From contig JAGNNB010000137.1 of assembly GCA_017990865.1 (NCBI GenBank), positions 1-7,676 on the forward strand: 7,676 nt of DNA. Reading direction: 5' to 3'. Each line of letters opens with the position of its first letter. Within the stretch, counting starts at the first letter, position 1. The translations under genes were made by a program, and so were the position numbers. The stretch is from Lysobacteraceae bacterium (GTDB lineage Bacteria > Pseudomonadota > Gammaproteobacteria > Xanthomonadales > Xanthomonadaceae). This document shows, in pieces, positions 6,156-7,676 of this stretch. The notes beneath the pieces are model-generated. The model had not been told where the DNA came from and searched no databases. It saw only the letters and a list, made by a program, of their open reading frames with translations.

Positions 6156-7064
6156 ATGAGCGCACCCGAGTCGCGCAAAGGCCTGTGGGTCGCCGCCAGC
6201 GCCTTCCTGATCTGGGGCGCGATGCCGCTGTACTGGCATTTCCTCAAAGCGGTGCCGTCGCTGCAGATCGTCGCCCACCGCGTGCTGTGGTGCGCGGCGT
6301 TGGTCGCGGCGTGGCTGTTTTGGACCCAAGGGCGCGGTTGGTTCGCGGCCGTGATGGCGCAGCCGCGATTGGCGAAGATGCTCGCGCTCAGCAGTCTGTG
6401 CATCGGCGCGAACTGGGGGCTCTACATTTGGGCCGTGAACGCCGGGCATGTGGTCGAAAGCAGTCTCGGCTATTTCATCAACCCGTTGCTCAACGTGGTA
6501 CTCGGGACCGTGTTCTTGCGCGAACGCTTGACCGTCACGCAATGGGTATCGGTCGCGATCGCCGCGCTCGGCGTGCTGTGGTTGACCTTCAATTACGGCA
6601 GTTTTCCGTGGATCGCATTGTCGCTGGCGATCAGCTTCGGCATCTACGGGCTGATCCGCAAACTCGCCGTGGTGGATTCGGTGACTGGCCTGGGCGTGGA
6701 GAACGCGTATTTGCTGTTGCCCGCGTTGGCCTATTTAGCGTGGGCGCAGATGCAGGGGCGGGGCGGTTTCGTCGGCGGCGATTGGGGGGCGGGCGTCATC
6801 GTGCTGTTGATCGTCGGCGGCGCGGTGACCGCGATTCCGCTCATCGCGTTTTCCTATGCCGTGCGCCGCGTGCCGCTGTCCACCATCGGTTTGATGCAGT
6901 ACATCGCGCCGACGCTGCAATTCTTGACCGGCGTATTGGTGTTCCGCGAACCGTTCGACACGAACCGCGCGATCGGTTTCGTCTGCATTTGGATCGCGTT
7001 GGCGATCTTCGCGAGCGAAGGACTTTGGCGCTCGCGCCGCCGAGCGGCGCAAAACCCTCCATAG
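6156..7064 (+). CDS. rarD: RarD-type EamA-family permease
   Basis: Inner-membrane protein of the drug/metabolite superfamily with 302 residues, against 296 for E. coli RarD, and about ten membrane segments. Diagnostic stretches are FLIWGAMPLYWHFLKAVP (17-34), IVAHRVLW (38-45), IGANWGLYIWAVN (83-95), ESSLGYFINPLLNVVLGTVF (101-120), SFGIYGLIRKLAVVDSVTGL, VPLSTIGLMQYIAPTLQFL and CIWIALAIFASE. The ATG at 6156 is chosen because homology begins immediately after it (ESRKGLWVAASAFLIWG) and in-frame sequence upstream is Arg-rich junk. No clear ribosome binding site precedes it. It follows the YedA-type gene by 79 bases on the same strand and could be cotranscribed with it. Its substrate is not established; the chloramphenicol-sensitivity label carried by some homologues is not evidence of function. 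The TAG stop lies inside the terminal repeat described at 7060. Confidence 0.92.
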   Translation: MSAPESRKGLWVAASAFLIWGAMPLYWHFLKAVPSLQIVAHRVLWCAALVAAWLFWTQGRGWFAAVMAQPRLAKMLALSSLCIGANWGLYIWAVNAGHVVESSLGYFINPLLNVVLGTVFLRERLTVTQWVSVAIAALGVLWLTFNYGSFPWIALSLAISFGIYGLIRKLAVVDSVTGLGVENAYLLLPALAYLAWAQMQGRGGFVGGDWGAGVIVLLIVGGAVTAIPLIAFSYAVRRVPLSTIGLMQYIAPTLQFLTGVLVFREPFDTNRAIGFVCIWIALAIFASEGLWRSRRRAAQNPP

Positions 7065-7178
7065 GGTGCGCTTAAGCGCACCGCTTTTTCATCCGCCAAC
7101 GGATAGCGTCGCCAAGCCCATCGCTTTTTCGTACCGCGAAAAGAACGATCTCGACAAATGTCTTAAGCACTTTTCGAA
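7061..7178 (+). repeat. 118-base direct repeat, unit 1
   Basis: Begins ATAGGGTGCGC and ends CTTTTCGAA. Internal self-complementary segments in order: GGTGCGCTTAAGCGCACC (perfect dyad), ATCCG-ccaa-CGGAT, TTTTCG-taccg-CGAAAA and GACA-aa-TGTC. Unit 1 matches unit 2 at 110 of 118 positions by eye, and its first four bases overlap the rarD stop codon. Confidence 0.9.
7065..7089 (+). terminator. Intrinsic terminator of rarD, supplied by the repeat
   Basis: The stem GGTGCGC / GCGCACC (7065-7071 and 7076-7082) with a TTAA loop is followed by GC and five T residues (7085-7089). It starts on the base after the rarD stop codon, so the stem lies entirely within the repeat unit. Confidence 0.65.
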
Positions 7179-7296
7179 ATAGGGTGCGCTTAAGCGCACC
7201 GCTTTTTCATCCGCCCACGGATAGCGTCGGCAAGCCCATCGCTTTTTCGTACCGCGAAAAGAACGATCTCGACAGGTGTCTCGAGCGCGTTTCGAA
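7179..7296 (+). repeat. 118-base direct repeat, unit 2
   Basis: Abuts unit 1 with no spacer. Six of the eight differences fall in the last quarter, from the GACAggTGTC segment onward, while the first 95 bases differ at only two positions. Both arms of all four hairpin segments are kept; the two differences that touch them fall in loops (ccaa/ccca and aa/gg). Confidence 0.9.
7183..7207 (+). terminator. Second copy of the repeat-borne terminator hairpin
   Basis: The same stem, TTAA loop and T-run occur 118 bases further on in unit 2, which would back up any read-through from the first copy. Confidence 0.5.
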
Positions 7297-7368
7297 AAGC
7301 GGTGAGCCCAGGCGCACCCTATGCGCACGATGTTCGCGATGTTCGCGATGCGCGTAGAGCCCAAAAAA

Positions 7369-7398
7369 CGAAACGCCCGGCTTGCGCCGGGCGTTTCG
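7369..7398 (-). terminator. Strong intrinsic terminator of the ABC permease gene
   Basis: A perfect 13-pair stem CGAAACGCCCGGC / GCCGGGCGTTTCG closes on a four-base loop. On the minus strand it is followed by six T residues (7363-7368 on the plus strand are all A), the textbook arrangement. On the plus strand the following bases are cgaaaatt, so it serves mainly the minus-strand gene. Confidence 0.85.
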
Positions 7399-7414
7399 CG
7401 AAAATTACGACGAT

Positions 7415-7438
7415 GATCGAAGCGCGCCGGCTTCGATC
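7415..7438. other. Hairpin between the ABC permease stop and its terminator
   Basis: GATCGAAGC and GCTTCGATC form a perfect nine-pair stem around the six-base loop GCGCCG. There is no T-run on either side, so it is not a terminator by itself; it may stabilise the 3' end of the message. Confidence 0.45.
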
Positions 7439-7452
7439 CGCGACGCGACGGC

Positions 7453-7676
7453 TTACGCTGCGCGCAGCGCTGTCGTCACCGGCATCCGCGCGGCGCGGAT
7501 CGACGGCAGCAAGCCGCCGATGAAGCCGACCACGACCGCGATCGCCAGACCCATGCCCACCAGCGCGGGCGTGACCTTGAACGCGAACACCACTTGCGTG
7601 AAGTTGGCGCCGAGCGTCGACACCGACAAATTGTTGAACAACAGGTAGGCGATGACCGCGCCGATCAAGCCGCCGA
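7453..7676 (-). CDS. ABC transporter permease, MacB/FtsX type, C-terminal fragment
   Basis: Only the last 73 residues are in the window; the 5' end lies beyond base 7676. What is visible is the end of an FtsX-like permease domain: a membrane helix (GGLIGAVIAYLLFNNL), a short periplasmic stretch (SVSTLGANFTQVVFAFKVTP), a last helix (LVGMGLAIAVVVGFIGGLLP) and the conserved cytoplasmic end SIRAARMPVTTALRAA. The PSIRAARMPVTTALR ending is typical of MacB-like permeases that work with a separate or fused ATPase to export peptides, lipoproteins or drugs, or to transmit force across the envelope. The exact subfamily and substrate cannot be told from this piece. It ends with TAA at 7453-7455, 54 bases before its terminator. 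Confidence 0.88.
   Translation of the reverse strand, partial: GGLIGAVIAYLLFNNLSVSTLGANFTQVVFAFKVTPALVGMGLAIAVVVGFIGGLLPSIRAARMPVTTALRAA

Larger units (their letters stand above)
7060..7323. mobile_element. MITE-like repeat with perfect 12-bp inverted ends
   Basis: CATAGGGTGCGC at 7060-7071 is the exact reverse complement of GCGCACCCTATG at 7312-7323. Between them lie two direct 118-base units, and an imperfect inverted copy of the unit's first 25 bases (7298-7322, 21 of 25 matching) forms the right end. Inside the inverted ends a TA dinucleotide flanks GGGTGCGC...GCGCACCC, as would be expected for a small non-autonomous element using TA target sites (IS630/Tc1-mariner style). There is no transposase and no longer target duplication. 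A non-mobile palindromic repeat family is an alternative. Confidence 0.45.

Noticed and set aside
4979..6403. A 474-codon minus-strand frame opposite the YedA-type exporter
   Set aside because: Arg/His/Gln-rich without hydrophobic or domain structure; the opposite strand encodes a clear ten-helix transporter.
7061..7296. A CRISPR array
   Set aside because: Only two units, each 118 bases and directly abutting, with no spacers and no cas genes.
7328..7351. Short repeats of GATGTTCGC in the rarD/ABC gap
   Set aside because: Two short copies only, with no dyad or linked feature; could arise by slippage.
7089..7364. A 91-codon minus-strand frame through the repeat array
   Set aside because: Its sequence is simply the translation of the two repeat units (a similar peptide appears twice), and its start lies outside any coding context; it reflects the repeat, not a gene.

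Overview
The window is GC-rich DNA with Xanthomonadaceae-type gene content, most likely Lysobacter or a close relative. The taxonomic hint comes from a C-terminal XVIPCD-like secretion domain (the tag of the Xanthomonadales bacterial-killing type IV secretion system), an HTH/methyltransferase fusion without the Ada N-terminal domain, and the overall codon style. No 16S or other phylogenetic marker is present, so the assignment is inference.

Layout: (1) 2-1672 (+), the 3' four-fifths or so of a periplasmic C-terminal processing protease (Prc/Tsp), closed by a strong GC hairpin at 1730-1755. (2) 1834-2751 (+), an AraC-type HTH fused to an O6-methylguanine-DNA methyltransferase, an Ada without its phosphotriester-sensing domain. 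(3) 2823-4223 (-), convergent with the previous gene: a protein with an HExxH zincin-like domain and a C-terminal XVIPCD-like region, a likely antibacterial X-T4SS effector with no recognisable immunity gene beside it. (4) 4224-4565, a non-coding gap. (5) 4566-5060 (-), an Lrp/AsnC regulator, divergent from (6) 5129-6076 (+), a YedA-type EamA exporter. A short AT-rich spacer with an operator-like palindrome separates them, a classical regulator/exporter pair. (7) 6156-7064 (+), a RarD-type EamA permease. (8) 7060-7323, a two-unit 118-bp tandem repeat with perfect 12-bp inverted ends. It overlaps the rarD stop codon and appears to supply the rarD terminator. (9) 7323-7452, a strong intrinsic terminator and a second hairpin. 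(10) 7453-7676 (-), the C-terminal end of a MacB/FtsX-type ABC permease running off the window.

Apart from the regulator/exporter pair, the genes look like independent housekeeping or accessory units rather than one pathway. The two points most worth following are the putative metalloprotease X-T4SS effector and the MITE-like repeat at the end of rarD. A smaller point is that three starts (1834, 5060, 5129) share a -10-like hexamer exactly six bases before the start codon, which suggests leaderless transcripts.
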